Source: Bacteroidales bacterium (GTDB lineage Bacteria; Bacteroidota; Bacteroidia; Bacteroidales; CAIWKO01). Taken from it: DNA of 34,158 bases. The translations under genes and the position numbers were made by a program. This document shows, one piece after another, positions 15,674-24,894 of this stretch. The notes beneath the pieces are model-generated. The model searched no databases. It saw nothing but the letters and a program-made list of their open reading frames with translations, and was not told the origin of the DNA. The stretch's first letter is position 1; every line of letters starts with the position of its first letter. The stretch is taken from assembly GCA_018004645.1 (NCBI GenBank), contig JAGNBV010000022.1, positions 1 through 34,158 on the forward strand. The letters are read 5' to 3'.

Positions 15674-17320
15674 TTATCTGGTTTCTCGGCTATACATTTT
15701 TTCGCCGTGGATAAAGGTCTGGAGTACTTTTGTCGCTAAAATCTTCTTCTCTGAAACGGCCATGATATCCTGATCAAGCACCACGAAATCCGCGTATTTT
15801 CCGGCTTCGAGGCTGCCTTTTTCGTTTTCTTCAAAACAACCTTTGGCCGCCCACAAGGTAATTCCTTTAAGGGCTTCCACTCTGCTGACGGCATTTTCAA
15901 TTTGAAAACCTCCGGCAGGCAGGCTGTTGGCATCTTTGCGGAATACAGCCGCGTAAAAAGTCAACAGAGGATCTGCTTTTTCTATAGGAAAATCTGTTCC
16001 AAAGGGCAGCCAGTTGTTTTGTTTTAAAAGGTCTTTGTAGGCATAGGCACTTTTTACACGCTCGTTACCCAGGCGGTCAGCAGCCCATAACATATCCGAG
16101 GTGGCGTGAGTGGGTTGCACAGAGGGAATGATGCTGAATTGCGCAAACAAGCTCATATCTCCGGGGCTGACAACCTGGGCATGTTCGATACGCCAACGGC
16201 GATCGTTTGTCCCTTTGAGGATTGCAGCATAGATATTCAACATCGCTCTTACAGCCGAATCCCCAATAGCATGAGTGCACATCTGGTAATTGTTTTCGTA
16301 GGCAAGCCGGCAATAATGTATTAACGAATCCCTGGTTTCGACCATCAAGCCCGTGTTTGACAATTCGTCGCTGTAGGGCTCCAGCAGACAAGCCCCGCGC
16401 GAACCCAGCGCACCGTCTGCATAAAGCTTCAGCGAACAGATGTGCAGCCCTCCTTTGCGATAGATGCCTTTTTTGACAAACGTCTCAATATTTTCTGACG
16501 ACGGTTCAAGCATGGCATAAATGTTTATTTTCAGGGTGTTGTCCGCAAAAAGTTTTTCGAATAACAGCACTGTGTTTTTCTGCAGTCCTGCATCGGCCAC
16601 GGTGGTCAGGCCAAGGGAAAGGCAATGTTGCTGTGCTTCTTTCAACAGGGCTGTCAATTCTTTGTCTTCAGGCTGTGGTATTTTGTCTTTCATCCTGTCG
16701 GCAGATTTGTCGATAAGAACTCCTGTGATTTTACCGTCTTTTTGAAGTATCTTTCCTCCGGGAATATTGGTCTGGGCTGTAATCTGGGCCATTTCCAGCG
16801 CCTTGCTATTGGCTATAACGGCGTGTCCGTCGATACGTGTGAGCACAACAGGCAGGTCGGGAAAATTTTTGTCGAGCAGGGCGTTGTCCGGAAAAGCTTT
16901 ATTTTCCCACAGGTTCTGATCCCAGCCTCTGCCCAACACCCAGGGTGGCCGGTATTTTTGATAATGAGCCTGCAGGCTTTCGACAACTTCTTCAAACGAG
17001 GCAGCCCCATTCAGGTCTGCTTGCTGCATAAATAAGGCCAGCCCATAAAAATGACTGTGCGCATCAATAAAACCGGGATATACCGGCTTGCCCCCCAGAT
17101 CCATCATGGTGTCGGCTGTAAAACGTTCCATGATTTCTTGGGTGCTGCCCGTGGCTACGATTTTCCCATTCTTAACAGCCATGGCTTCTGCAATGGAAAA
17201 ATTACTGTCAACGGTATATATTTTCCCGTTCAACAACAGGAGGTCGGCATCGGTTTTGGTTTGACAAGAGTGCATAAGCGTGAAACAAGCTATGGTTAGC
17301 AGAATAACATTTTTTTTCAT
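15674..17320 (-). CDS. YtcJ-like amidohydrolase (amidohydrolase family 3), predicted lipoprotein
   Basis: A 548-residue metal-dependent hydrolase of the TIM-barrel amidohydrolase superfamily. The expected metal ligands are visible: FIDAHSHFYG (H88 and H90), the later CTHAIGD and RIEHAQ histidines, and the aspartate in FGTDFPIE. The N-terminus reads as a lipoprotein signal ending LMHSC (acylation at C19), so the enzyme is probably tethered in the periplasm. That is notable because many YtcJ-type members are cytoplasmic. I choose ATG 17320 because the signal starts there, 8 bases after the upstream stop; the alternative ATG at 17341 overlaps the upstream gene. The substrate is unknown; the family acts on amides, ureas and formyl compounds. 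Confidence 0.85.
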   Translation of the reverse strand: MKKNVILLTIACFTLMHSCQTKTDADLLLLNGKIYTVDSNFSIAEAMAVKNGKIVATGSTQEIMERFTADTMMDLGGKPVYPGFIDAHSHFYGLALFMQQADLNGAASFEEVVESLQAHYQKYRPPWVLGRGWDQNLWENKAFPDNALLDKNFPDLPVVLTRIDGHAVIANSKALEMAQITAQTNIPGGKILQKDGKITGVLIDKSADRMKDKIPQPEDKELTALLKEAQQHCLSLGLTTVADAGLQKNTVLLFEKLFADNTLKINIYAMLEPSSENIETFVKKGIYRKGGLHICSLKLYADGALGSRGACLLEPYSDELSNTGLMVETRDSLIHYCRLAYENNYQMCTHAIGDSAVRAMLNIYAAILKGTNDRRWRIEHAQVVSPGDMSLFAQFSIIPSVQPTHATSDMLWAADRLGNERVKSAYAYKDLLKQNNWLPFGTDFPIEKADPLLTFYAAVFRKDANSLPAGGFQIENAVSRVEALKGITLWAAKGCFEENEKGSLEAGKYADFVVLDQDIMAVSEKKILATKVLQTFIHGEKMYSRETR

Positions 17321-17328
17321 GGGAACAA

Positions 17329-17928
17329 TTATTTTTTCCACACATTGACGATTTCCCCGACATACATGGTGTGAAAGTCGCCCGAAGGGTAGATTTTCTG
17401 TGTCAGTTCCTTGTCGGTGAACTGTTCCTGCTGAAGGTTGGCGGAATATATTTTTTTACATTCTATAATGATTTTAGCTTCCTTAAAGGCTACGCTGCCA
17501 TGGGTTGTGGCGAGAGGACTTAATCCGGAGTCTTTCATTTTATTAAAATCGCGGCCCGAAACGCTGCCCATATTTAGTAATATTTTTCGGTAGGTTTCTT
17601 CAAAAAAGGTTAGTGTGAAATACTCCTCTTGTTCTGTAAACTCATGGGTGTATCGTTGCGGCCTGACAAAAATGAATGCCACCGGTTTTTCCCACAACCA
17701 GCCCAATCCGCCCCAACTGGCCGTCATCATATTATAATTACCGATGTTGCCGGCTGTTATCAGCATCCAGTCGGTGCCTATCATTTTGATGACATTGTCG
17801 TTCAGCGATTGCCATCCGGTATTGGTAAATCCTTCAATTTGGTCAGCAGGTACGACGTCGGTTTGCGATTGGGCATGGAAGTTTTGTAGCAAAAGTATCC
17901 ACACCATGGTCATCAGTATCTTTTTCAT
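17329..17928 (-). CDS. Exported flavin-reductase-like protein (FMN-binding split barrel)
   Basis: A 199-residue protein with a signal peptide (MKKILMTMVWILLLQNFHAQ) followed by a flavin reductase-like domain. The conserved block MMTASWGGLGWLWEKPVAFIFVRPQRYTHEF contains the FMN-contacting T/S and the RPQRYT motif typical of Bacteroidales members. Most members are cytoplasmic, so export of this one is unusual. The frame is open to 17979, but the promoter lies at 17951-17979, so ATG 17928 is the start. The amidohydrolase lipoprotein follows 8 bases after its stop, making a two-gene exported unit. Activity is inferred only from the domain. Confidence 0.83.
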   Translation of the reverse strand: MKKILMTMVWILLLQNFHAQSQTDVVPADQIEGFTNTGWQSLNDNVIKMIGTDWMLITAGNIGNYNMMTASWGGLGWLWEKPVAFIFVRPQRYTHEFTEQEEYFTLTFFEETYRKILLNMGSVSGRDFNKMKDSGLSPLATTHGSVAFKEAKIIIECKKIYSANLQQEQFTDKELTQKIYPSGDFHTMYVGEIVNVWKK

Positions 17929-17950
17929 TAGCGTTTTTTTAGGTTTAGTG

Positions 17951-17979
17951 CAAAAATATAAACAAAAATGCTTTGGCAA
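17951..17979 (-). promoter_or_regulatory. Promoter of the flavin-reductase/amidohydrolase unit
   Basis: On the minus strand, -7 box TATTTTTG (17951-17958) and -33 TTG (17977-17979) are separated by 18 bases. Transcription would begin near 17944, about 16 bases before ATG 17928. This settles the start of the flavin-reductase gene. Confidence 0.7.
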
Positions 17980-18203
17980 GGTAAAATATTTTTCACTGGA
18001 ATAACCCGTTTGTCATCGCTGCTGTTTTGGGCTGAAAAAAAAGTTTTACCCTCTTCTGTCAGAAATATGTTATGGCAAAGCTTTTTCATTGTTACCAAAA
18101 TAATGCTTTCTCATATCATATCGGGTCTTGACAACCGAAACGGCATTGGCGGATGGGGCGCAATCTTTTTATTTTTTACCTGTGAAAATTCTGCTTTTTT
18201 TTG
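17980..18203. other. Divergent intergenic region, nothing else recognised
   Basis: This lies between two outward-facing promoters. No repeat, small RNA signature or credible small gene was seen. Confidence 0.55.
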
Positions 18204-18211
18204 TATTTTTG
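18204..18211 (+). promoter_or_regulatory. -7 box of the C25 protease gene
   Basis: TATTTTTG fits TAnnTTTG, preceded by a T-tract. The predicted leader is about 45 bases. No clear -33 element was found. Confidence 0.6.
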
Positions 18212-18262
18212 TTAATTAATGTCTGTTTTATCTTTCTTATTTTTTAATATATCTACATACAC

Positions 18263-21200
18263 ATGAAGAAAATCTTGTTTTTTCTTGTTATCGTAATTAT
18301 TTCAATAAGTGCCCGCGCCCAGCATGCAACGGTCTCAAATCAGGTGATTCGCAGTGTTCAGGACCATGGTGTTAAAGGGGTGGATATTGCTTATGTATTT
18401 AATGAAGTTCGGGATTATGTACTTTACGAGCAGCAGACCGAATTTATCAGGCTCAGCGTTAAAGATTTTACTTTTTTAAAAGAAGTAGGAAAACCGGCGT
18501 TGCCGGCTCATTACGATATAGTGCTCATACCTGATGGTGCCATGGCAGGAGTTGAACTGAAAAATTCGCCTTATGTACGTCGCGACAACCTTTTGATATA
18601 TCCGGCCCTGCGTCCTGCCACCGACCGCTATGGCGATCCGGAGCCTGTCTTCGAAATTGATTCTGCTTTTTATCAAAGCAATGAATGGTATCCCGCGAAT
18701 CCCGTGAGCATAGTCAAAATCCTTAAAGTCAAAGGTCTTTCACTTGCCATAGTGCAGGTGTGTCCGGTGCAGTATAACCCGCAGTTGCGGCAGGCTAAGG
18801 TTTATAGCACACTGGACTATAAAGTGTCTTTTTCAAAAAGCAAATCATTGATTGCTCAGAAGGAGCTGTATTCTTCAGCATTTCTGACATCTCTGCAAAA
18901 TATTGTGCTGAACAGTTATTCACTGCAAGCTGAGATTTCGGCTTTTTCAACTGCAAAAAAATCCTTTGTTAAAGAAAAAGCTGCCGGTGCAAAAAACTAT
19001 ATCATCATTACCCACAGCGATTATCGTGTTGCTGCTGACAGCCTGGCAAAGTGGAAAAGCCAGCTGGGTTATTCCGTTGAAATAGTATCGCGGTCGAACT
19101 GGACCAGTACGTTAGTCAAATCGGAGGTACATACCCGCTATCAATCATGGATACCCAAACCGGATTATTTCGTTATCATCGGCGATCATGATAAAGTACC
19201 CGGCGAGATACATCAGGATCCAAGTTATGGCGACAACTTTGCCACCGATTTGTATTACGCCTGTATGGATGGGACCAACGATTATGTAGCGGATATGGCT
19301 TTTGGAAGAATCAGCGTTTCTTCGGCTTCCGAAGCACTGACGGTAGTGAACAAAATAATTACCTACGAAAAAAATCCCCCGGCTCAACCGAATTTTTATT
19401 CCAAGGCCAGCGTTTGTGGGTACTTTCAGGATGATGATCCCGATACCTACGAAGACAGGCGTTTTTTGCTGACCAGCGAAGAAATACGTAATTACATGAT
19501 GGCGCAGGGCTTTACAGTCAACAGGATTTATGACGCCGATGCCGCCGATAATCCACTTTATTACAATGATGGCTATTATGCAAATTCAGAACCTCTTCCG
19601 CCGGCCTTGCTTCGCGCAAACGGCTTTGGCTGGAACGGTACCAAAGACACCATCGCGGCCTCCATCAATTCTGCTGACGGAAGGTTGTTTGTTACGCACC
19701 GCGATCATGGGTACACAGGGGGCACAGGATGGGCTTCGCCGCAGTTTACAACTACCAATATCGATCTGCTCAATAATGGCAACCGGCTCCCGGTGGTATT
19801 CAGCATCAATTGCCACACAGGAGAGTACCAGTTGCAGGAATGTTTTGCCGAAAAATTCCTTCGCAAGGCGAATGGCGGAGCGGTGGGCGTTTTCGGGGCG
19901 GCTTACTTCAGCTGGAGTGGCAACAACGACGGATTAATTGAAGGCATGATTGATGCTATCTGGGCAAACCCCGGCCTTATCCCGCCGTTTACCGGGAATG
20001 GTGATTCGCCCATCGGGTCGCCGGTAGCTCATCAGCCAATATATACCATGGGAGATGTGCTCAATCAGGGGCTTATGCGTATGGTGCAGACCTGGGGCGA
20101 TGATGATTACACCCATGAATTGTTCCACTATTTTGGCGATCCCGCCATGAAAATCTGGACGGCCTTCCCAAACAATATTACCGCTACACTTCAGAACTCC
20201 CTGAATTGTCATGATACCACCTTTACAATTAATACCAGCAGTTGTAACCATTGCCTGGCAACCCTCGTGGTGGATGGTGAACTTGTTGCCAGCGACAGCC
20301 TTATTACAGCCCCGCTCACACTGCATTTTCCTCCGGTGTTGGGCAGCTCGGCTGTGCTGACCATTTCACGTCACAATTACAAACCTTATGTGGCCAATAT
20401 TCCTTTTAACTCGGCTTGCCTGAGACCCGATTTTGATATTTCATACAATAATGCCTGCGTTGGCCAAACTATTAACATCACGGATGCTTCTTCGGGAACT
20501 ATTCTGGCATACCAATGGGATTTCGGTGTTGGTGCCATCCCGGCCACCGGCAATACGGCAGGCCCGTTCCAGGTGGTTTATAATACCCCCGGTATGAAGC
20601 TTATTACCCTTACCATCACTGGAGCTTCCGGCGCCGAAACATGGATTGATTCGGTTTATATTGACCAGCCTTGTGTTTACAATTCAACCCAAAACCAACA
20701 TGTTGTTATCAATGCCTGCCAGGGAATACTTTACGATAATGGTGGTCTTCAGGATTATTTGCCAAACAGCAATGATACTATTACGATTTCCGTTCCCGGT
20801 GCCTCCTCCATAAACCTGCACTTTGCTGATTTCGACGTTGAACAGGGCGACAATGGTACCTGCAATTATGACAACCTCCAGATATTTAACGGCAGTACAG
20901 CAACCTCACCGCTTATTGGCAAGTATTGCAGCCTGACTGGAAATACACCCCCTGCAAACATCGTATCAACCGGAAATGCTGTCACATTGCTGATGCATTC
21001 AGATGGCTATGTAAATGGCCGCGGATATGTCATTGAATTTAACTGCTCTGCTTCCGGGCAGGCTCCGTCTGTTGCCTTCACCGCCAGCCCTCTAACCACC
21101 TGCGACGGAATAGTTCATTTTGCCGATCTCTCCACAAATGCTCCAACCACCTTCCTCTGGGATTTCGGTGACGGCAATACCTCTAACCTGCAAAACCCAA

Positions 21201-22456
21201 CCCATACCTATATTGCCAATGGAACCTATACGGTGATGCTCACTGCTTCGAATGCTTACGGACAAAATACGTTTACCCGTACCGGCTATATTGTTGTGCA
21301 ACGGCCTGATGCCCCCGTGGCTATTCATGATACGGTGTGCGGACCTGCTCAGGCCGTGCTATCCACCGTGGCAGACGGCACTGTTAATTGGTATGATGAC
21401 GAAATTGCAGGAAACCTTTTATATACAGGAAACACATTCACTACCACGGTACTGGATACAATTACAACGTATTACGCAAATTCAGTGATAAATGATTTAG
21501 TTAATGTGGGGCCACCTAATTATTCTTTTGGAAGTGGTGGCTATTATTCGAGTACATCCCAGCATTATCTTATTTTCAACTGTCTGGAGGATTTACGACT
21601 GGTATCGGTGGATGTGTATGCTGACACCGTTGGAAACCGTACCATAAAACTGTTATCCGGTGCGGGTACATTGATTTTGGATACCGTTGTTAACCTGCCA
21701 GTGGGCAAGACTACTATTTATCTTAATTGGGACATAGCTACAGGCACACAATACCGGCTTGCATTGGCAGGGCCAGTGTTGAGGCTTTACAGGAATACCA
21801 ACGGGGCGGGCTATCCATATAGCGTCAATGGCTTGGTGAGCATTACAGGCAACAGTTACAGTACGTCAACCTATTATTATTTTTATAACTGGTCGGTGCA
21901 GGGTAATGAATGCAGCAGTGCACGTACTCCGGTAACGGCATATGTCTATACACAGCCCCCGGCAACATCATTTACGGCAAGCGGCACTAATAATAGTATT
22001 TCTTTTACCAATACCTCGCAGAATGCGTATGCCTATTACTGGGATTTTGATGACGGAACCTTCTCTGCTGAAGAGAATCCTGTACATACTTATGCGATGA
22101 CAGGCAGTTATTTTGTTTCGCTAACCGCTTATAACGCATGCGGAAATGACGTGTTAACGGATACTGTTGATATTAGCATTCTGGGTATGGCAAATACTGA
22201 TGAACCCCTTAAACTATGCGTACATCCTAATCCGGCTGATGAAAATGTGATGATTACGTGGTACAGTGAAGAAAGACGTGACATTTCAGTAGAAATTCTA
22301 AATGTTTGCGGGCAACGCCTGATATGTAAGGAGGTGGTCGGCAACAAAGGGGTTAATCACCAGAATATTGATGTGAGGTACCTTGCCCGGGGTGTTTATT
22401 TTGTGAAATTGTCTGGCACTATGCCCGAAGCTGTGGTAAAACTTGTTTTGTATTAA
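18263..22456 (+). CDS. Gingipain-like C25 cysteine protease with PKD, CUB and Ig-like domains and a T9SS sorting domain
   Basis: A 1397-residue secreted multidomain protease. The order is: signal peptide 1-20; gingipain-type propeptide about 22-235; C25 catalytic domain about 245-633; PKD 722-800; CUB 813-929; PKD 935-1012; Ig-like domain starting at 1015 and resuming at about 1213-1228, interrupted by a beta-rich insert of about 140 residues; PKD 1234-1306; type A T9SS sorting domain 1316-1397 (HPNP start, KLVLY end). The catalytic dyad is predicted as H482 (HRDHG) and C517 (SINCHTG), 35 residues apart, close to the 33 of RgpB. Arg- or Lys-specificity cannot be read from the sequence. It should be exported by Sec, then T9SS, and anchored or released at the cell surface. 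No T9SS machinery genes are in the window. Confidence 0.93.
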   Translation: MKKILFFLVIVIISISARAQHATVSNQVIRSVQDHGVKGVDIAYVFNEVRDYVLYEQQTEFIRLSVKDFTFLKEVGKPALPAHYDIVLIPDGAMAGVELKNSPYVRRDNLLIYPALRPATDRYGDPEPVFEIDSAFYQSNEWYPANPVSIVKILKVKGLSLAIVQVCPVQYNPQLRQAKVYSTLDYKVSFSKSKSLIAQKELYSSAFLTSLQNIVLNSYSLQAEISAFSTAKKSFVKEKAAGAKNYIIITHSDYRVAADSLAKWKSQLGYSVEIVSRSNWTSTLVKSEVHTRYQSWIPKPDYFVIIGDHDKVPGEIHQDPSYGDNFATDLYYACMDGTNDYVADMAFGRISVSSASEALTVVNKIITYEKNPPAQPNFYSKASVCGYFQDDDPDTYEDRRFLLTSEEIRNYMMAQGFTVNRIYDADAADNPLYYNDGYYANSEPLPPALLRANGFGWNGTKDTIAASINSADGRLFVTHRDHGYTGGTGWASPQFTTTNIDLLNNGNRLPVVFSINCHTGEYQLQECFAEKFLRKANGGAVGVFGAAYFSWSGNNDGLIEGMIDAIWANPGLIPPFTGNGDSPIGSPVAHQPIYTMGDVLNQGLMRMVQTWGDDDYTHELFHYFGDPAMKIWTAFPNNITATLQNSLNCHDTTFTINTSSCNHCLATLVVDGELVASDSLITAPLTLHFPPVLGSSAVLTISRHNYKPYVANIPFNSACLRPDFDISYNNACVGQTINITDASSGTILAYQWDFGVGAIPATGNTAGPFQVVYNTPGMKLITLTITGASGAETWIDSVYIDQPCVYNSTQNQHVVINACQGILYDNGGLQDYLPNSNDTITISVPGASSINLHFADFDVEQGDNGTCNYDNLQIFNGSTATSPLIGKYCSLTGNTPPANIVSTGNAVTLLMHSDGYVNGRGYVIEFNCSASGQAPSVAFTASPLTTCDGIVHFADLSTNAPTTFLWDFGDGNTSNLQNPTHTYIANGTYTVMLTASNAYGQNTFTRTGYIVVQRPDAPVAIHDTVCGPAQAVLSTVADGTVNWYDDEIAGNLLYTGNTFTTTVLDTITTYYANSVINDLVNVGPPNYSFGSGGYYSSTSQHYLIFNCLEDLRLVSVDVYADTVGNRTIKLLSGAGTLILDTVVNLPVGKTTIYLNWDIATGTQYRLALAGPVLRLYRNTNGAGYPYSVNGLVSITGNSYSTSTYYYFYNWSVQGNECSSARTPVTAYVYTQPPATSFTASGTNNSISFTNTSQNAYAYYWDFDDGTFSAEENPVHTYAMTGSYFVSLTAYNACGNDVLTDTVDISILGMANTDEPLKLCVHPNPADENVMITWYSEERRDISVEILNVCGQRLICKEVVGNKGVNHQNIDVRYLARGVYFVKLSGTMPEAVVKLVLY

Positions 22457-22506
22457 TACTCCCAAAAAGAATGCAGTGAAGTTGACAAATACTAGGTCGG
22501 CTGCAG

Positions 22507-23349
22507 CTACCGGTCGTTTTGCAGGTGAAATGCTACTAATCCTTCCATGGGTTCTTTCATAATAGTGCTTATGGTAGTGCCGTATGCCGCGGCGACCTCG
22601 ACAAGAATATCTTTCATGTTGGAAGAAACTGACCCTGTAAAAACGAGGGGTAATTCCTTGTGTTCGGGGTACACCTGTACGTGATTCTTGAAGAAAATAT
22701 CAAAACAACGGTACACCAGATTGTGAATAAAAGGATCCTGCTGATAGGTTCTGATAAATTTCGTAAATGTAGCCAGGTAAGCGTTGGGAGCGGGGCGGTG
22801 GTACACGTTTTCAAGCATCATTTCCCGTGTGAGATGATAAGTTTCTGTAAAGGCTGCATGGAGATGTTCGGGAAGTTCATGATAAAAAAACGCCTTCAGC
22901 AATTCCCTGCCCAGCGTAACACCACCGCCTTCATCACCAAGGATATAACCCAGTGAAGGAATGCCCCTGATAATCTTCTGGCCGTCATAAACACAGGAAA
23001 CAGAGCCGGTGCCTAATATACAGGCAATACCCTTCTGGTTCCCCAGCATGGCGCGGGCAGCACCGAAAAGGTCTCCGTAAACTGAAATGGCGGCGGTTGG
23101 AAAACTTTCATGTAAATATTCTTTAACAACGGCTATCATGCCCTCTGTTCCACATCCTGAACCGTAAAAATGAAGTGCTTCTACCTGATCTTTGGGTATG
23201 GGAAGGCCATGGTTGATTACCTCCGAAAAAACATTTTTATCCGTGAAGAATGGATTCAATCCCTTGGTATAGTGTGTTTCCAGGGTGTTGTCTTTTTTCA
23301 GTAATTTCCAGTGGGTTTTCGTGGAGCCGCTGTCAGCTATAAGGATCAT
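22507..23349 (-). CDS. BadF/BadG/BcrA/BcrD-family kinase (N-acetylglucosamine kinase-like)
   Basis: A 280-residue cytoplasmic ASKHA-fold ATPase. The motifs are ADSGSTKTHW (phosphate 1, residues 5-14), GCGTEG at about 65-70, GTGS (113-116, phosphate 2) and LGDEGGG (137-143), the last typical of the eukaryotic-type GlcNAc kinase branch. The likely reaction is ATP-dependent phosphorylation of an amino sugar such as GlcNAc from wall recycling. Related members activate acyl-CoA dehydratases, but those carry an Fe-S cysteine motif not seen here. It stands alone, converging on the protease gene with 50 bases between them. No consensus -7 box was found upstream. Confidence 0.85.
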   Translation of the reverse strand: MILIADSGSTKTHWKLLKKDNTLETHYTKGLNPFFTDKNVFSEVINHGLPIPKDQVEALHFYGSGCGTEGMIAVVKEYLHESFPTAAISVYGDLFGAARAMLGNQKGIACILGTGSVSCVYDGQKIIRGIPSLGYILGDEGGGVTLGRELLKAFFYHELPEHLHAAFTETYHLTREMMLENVYHRPAPNAYLATFTKFIRTYQQDPFIHNLVYRCFDIFFKNHVQVYPEHKELPLVFTGSVSSNMKDILVEVAAAYGTTISTIMKEPMEGLVAFHLQNDR

Positions 23350-23593
23350 ATGTCCTGAATGTTTTGGTATAATAATTATTCATTTGTGACAGCTAAATTA
23401 TATAATAATTGTTGAATTTCTTTAACTTCGGGATGGATTATTCTTATTGGTGAAACATTTCCGCACTATTGAAACCAGAAATCACAGCTTCGGGCCTAAT
23501 TAACGCCGGTCCTTTGTAGGGCGGAGTTCTGTTCTTTGTGGAATTTAGTTTTTCTTCTCTATTTATTAAACCGCTGACAATCCCTAAAATTCA
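23350..23593. other. Divergent intergenic region, nothing recognised apart from promoters
   Basis: AT-rich sequence between the kinase gene and the 23653 gene. No repeats, RNA gene or open frame with a recognisable product was found. The plus-strand promoter follows at 23594. Confidence 0.55.
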
Positions 23594-23601
23594 TATTTTT
23601 G
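23594..23601 (+). promoter_or_regulatory. -7 box of the 23653 gene
   Basis: TATTTTTG fits TAnnTTTG. CTGAC at 23573-23577 is a weak -33 candidate with a 16-base spacer. The leader is about 45 bases. Confidence 0.55.
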
Positions 23602-23652
23602 TAATTTTCAACATACACGAGTTTTTATTGGACAAACCTGGGTTTTTATTCC

Positions 23653-24798
23653 ATGTCAGCACAAAAAAAAATTGAGCATACTTTTTTTTTCTGTTTTCTG
23701 GGTGCTATCTTTTTCATCTTGTGCAGCCGGAATGCTGCTGCTCAGGATGACAGCATATCCGTAGAACAGCCCGACTCCATACCATACTATTTTTATCATG
23801 GATATGACTACGGCTCGCAAGCCATGTTCAACCCGCTCACCCTGGTGCTGAATACCGGTTATGATATTTGCCAGCTCAGCGCGAACGACCGCCACCTGTT
23901 CAACTTTCCCTATGCTGTTTCTTTAAAAAATGTTTTCTGGAACCTCGGGCATCCCAATCAGGTGATTTGCGAGGTGGGATGGGATAAGTTTATGCGTACT
24001 GAAATTCTTCCATTGAGTTTCAGCAGGGAGGGAGGGCAATGGATGCCCAATTATGTACTACATCTGTTTGGCGGAGGAATGTCGTATGTAACCATATCCG
24101 AATGGTATCGCTATCATAATATAAAATGCCCTCGTTTGTTAGGTTTTATCACGCTTATGGCTGCCGATATTTTAAATGAAACCATGGAAAACAACGGTTA
24201 TATCGGCAGTAACAGCGACCCTTTACCGGATATGTATTTGTTCAATTTTGCCGGTGTGGCGCTGTTCAGTTCAAAAAAGGTATGCAAGTTTTTCAGCGAA
24301 GAACTGAATATGGCAGACTGGAGTATGCAGCCATCTATCACATACCCCGATATTGCGCTGTATAACTGCGGGCAATATTATTCTTTCAAATGGGCGCTTC
24401 CGTTTGAACGCAGGCTGTCATTGTTCACACGCATGGGACTGGGCACGCTGATCGGCGCTTCGTGGAAATTTAAAAACGGCACGGCCATATCGCTCGGCGC
24501 CGGAGTGCGGTCGGGCGAACGGGTGCTGCTTTCCGGAACGGCCAGGGAAGTAACCGTTACAACGCCATTCAGCATAGGCGTTTTTTACGACAGAAATAAT
24601 TCCCTGCTCGCCTCCCTGGTGATTTCCAATGTAGACGATTATTTTATCAATGCCAATGTGTATCCGGGCTTGCTCAGGATAGGGAAATTTTCAACCGGCC
24701 TGTGGGCAGTCATCGACAAAAAAGGATACCCGGCTTTCGGGTTTGCAACTCGCTATACCTTGGGCCTTGGTCTTGGGGTTAATTTTATGAAATTCTGA
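23653..24798 (+). CDS. Exported envelope protein of unknown function
   Basis: A 381-residue protein. Residues 1-30 are a signal peptide ending near NAAAQ. The middle (about 65-200) has amphipathic and hydrophobic stretches with the distinctive run FGGGMSYVTISEWYRYHN and MAADILNETMENNGYIG. The last 130 residues alternate short beta-strand-like segments rich in glycine and aromatics (for example TRYTLGLGLGVNFMKF) and end in phenylalanine, which suggests an outer-membrane barrel. I do not recognise the family, though some DUF-type Bacteroidota membrane proteins have a similar layout. It is a single-gene unit between the kinase and the BNR propeller gene. Confidence 0.7.
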   Translation: MSAQKKIEHTFFFCFLGAIFFILCSRNAAAQDDSISVEQPDSIPYYFYHGYDYGSQAMFNPLTLVLNTGYDICQLSANDRHLFNFPYAVSLKNVFWNLGHPNQVICEVGWDKFMRTEILPLSFSREGGQWMPNYVLHLFGGGMSYVTISEWYRYHNIKCPRLLGFITLMAADILNETMENNGYIGSNSDPLPDMYLFNFAGVALFSSKKVCKFFSEELNMADWSMQPSITYPDIALYNCGQYYSFKWALPFERRLSLFTRMGLGTLIGASWKFKNGTAISLGAGVRSGERVLLSGTAREVTVTTPFSIGVFYDRNNSLLASLVISNVDDYFINANVYPGLLRIGKFSTGLWAVIDKKGYPAFGFATRYTLGLGLGVNFMKF

Positions 24799-24848
24799 TT
24801 AATAAAACGATTCTGGCAAACAGCACCTTATAATTTCTGTAAAGTACG

Positions 24849-24856
24849 TATATTCG
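24849..24856 (+). promoter_or_regulatory. Weak -7 box of the BNR propeller gene
   Basis: TATATTCG differs from TAnnTTTG at one fixed position. It lies 38 bases before ATG 24895, the same distance as better boxes in this window. Confidence 0.35.
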
Positions 24857-24894
24857 CAGTTGTTAGCCTTGTATTTCTCAAAAAATTATAGTTT

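Noticed and set aside
18263..22456. Frameshift or domain decay in the Ig-like part of the protease
   Set aside because: The frame stays open through the insert, which has its own regular strand pattern, and the final Ig strand resumes in frame. An inserted module is more likely.
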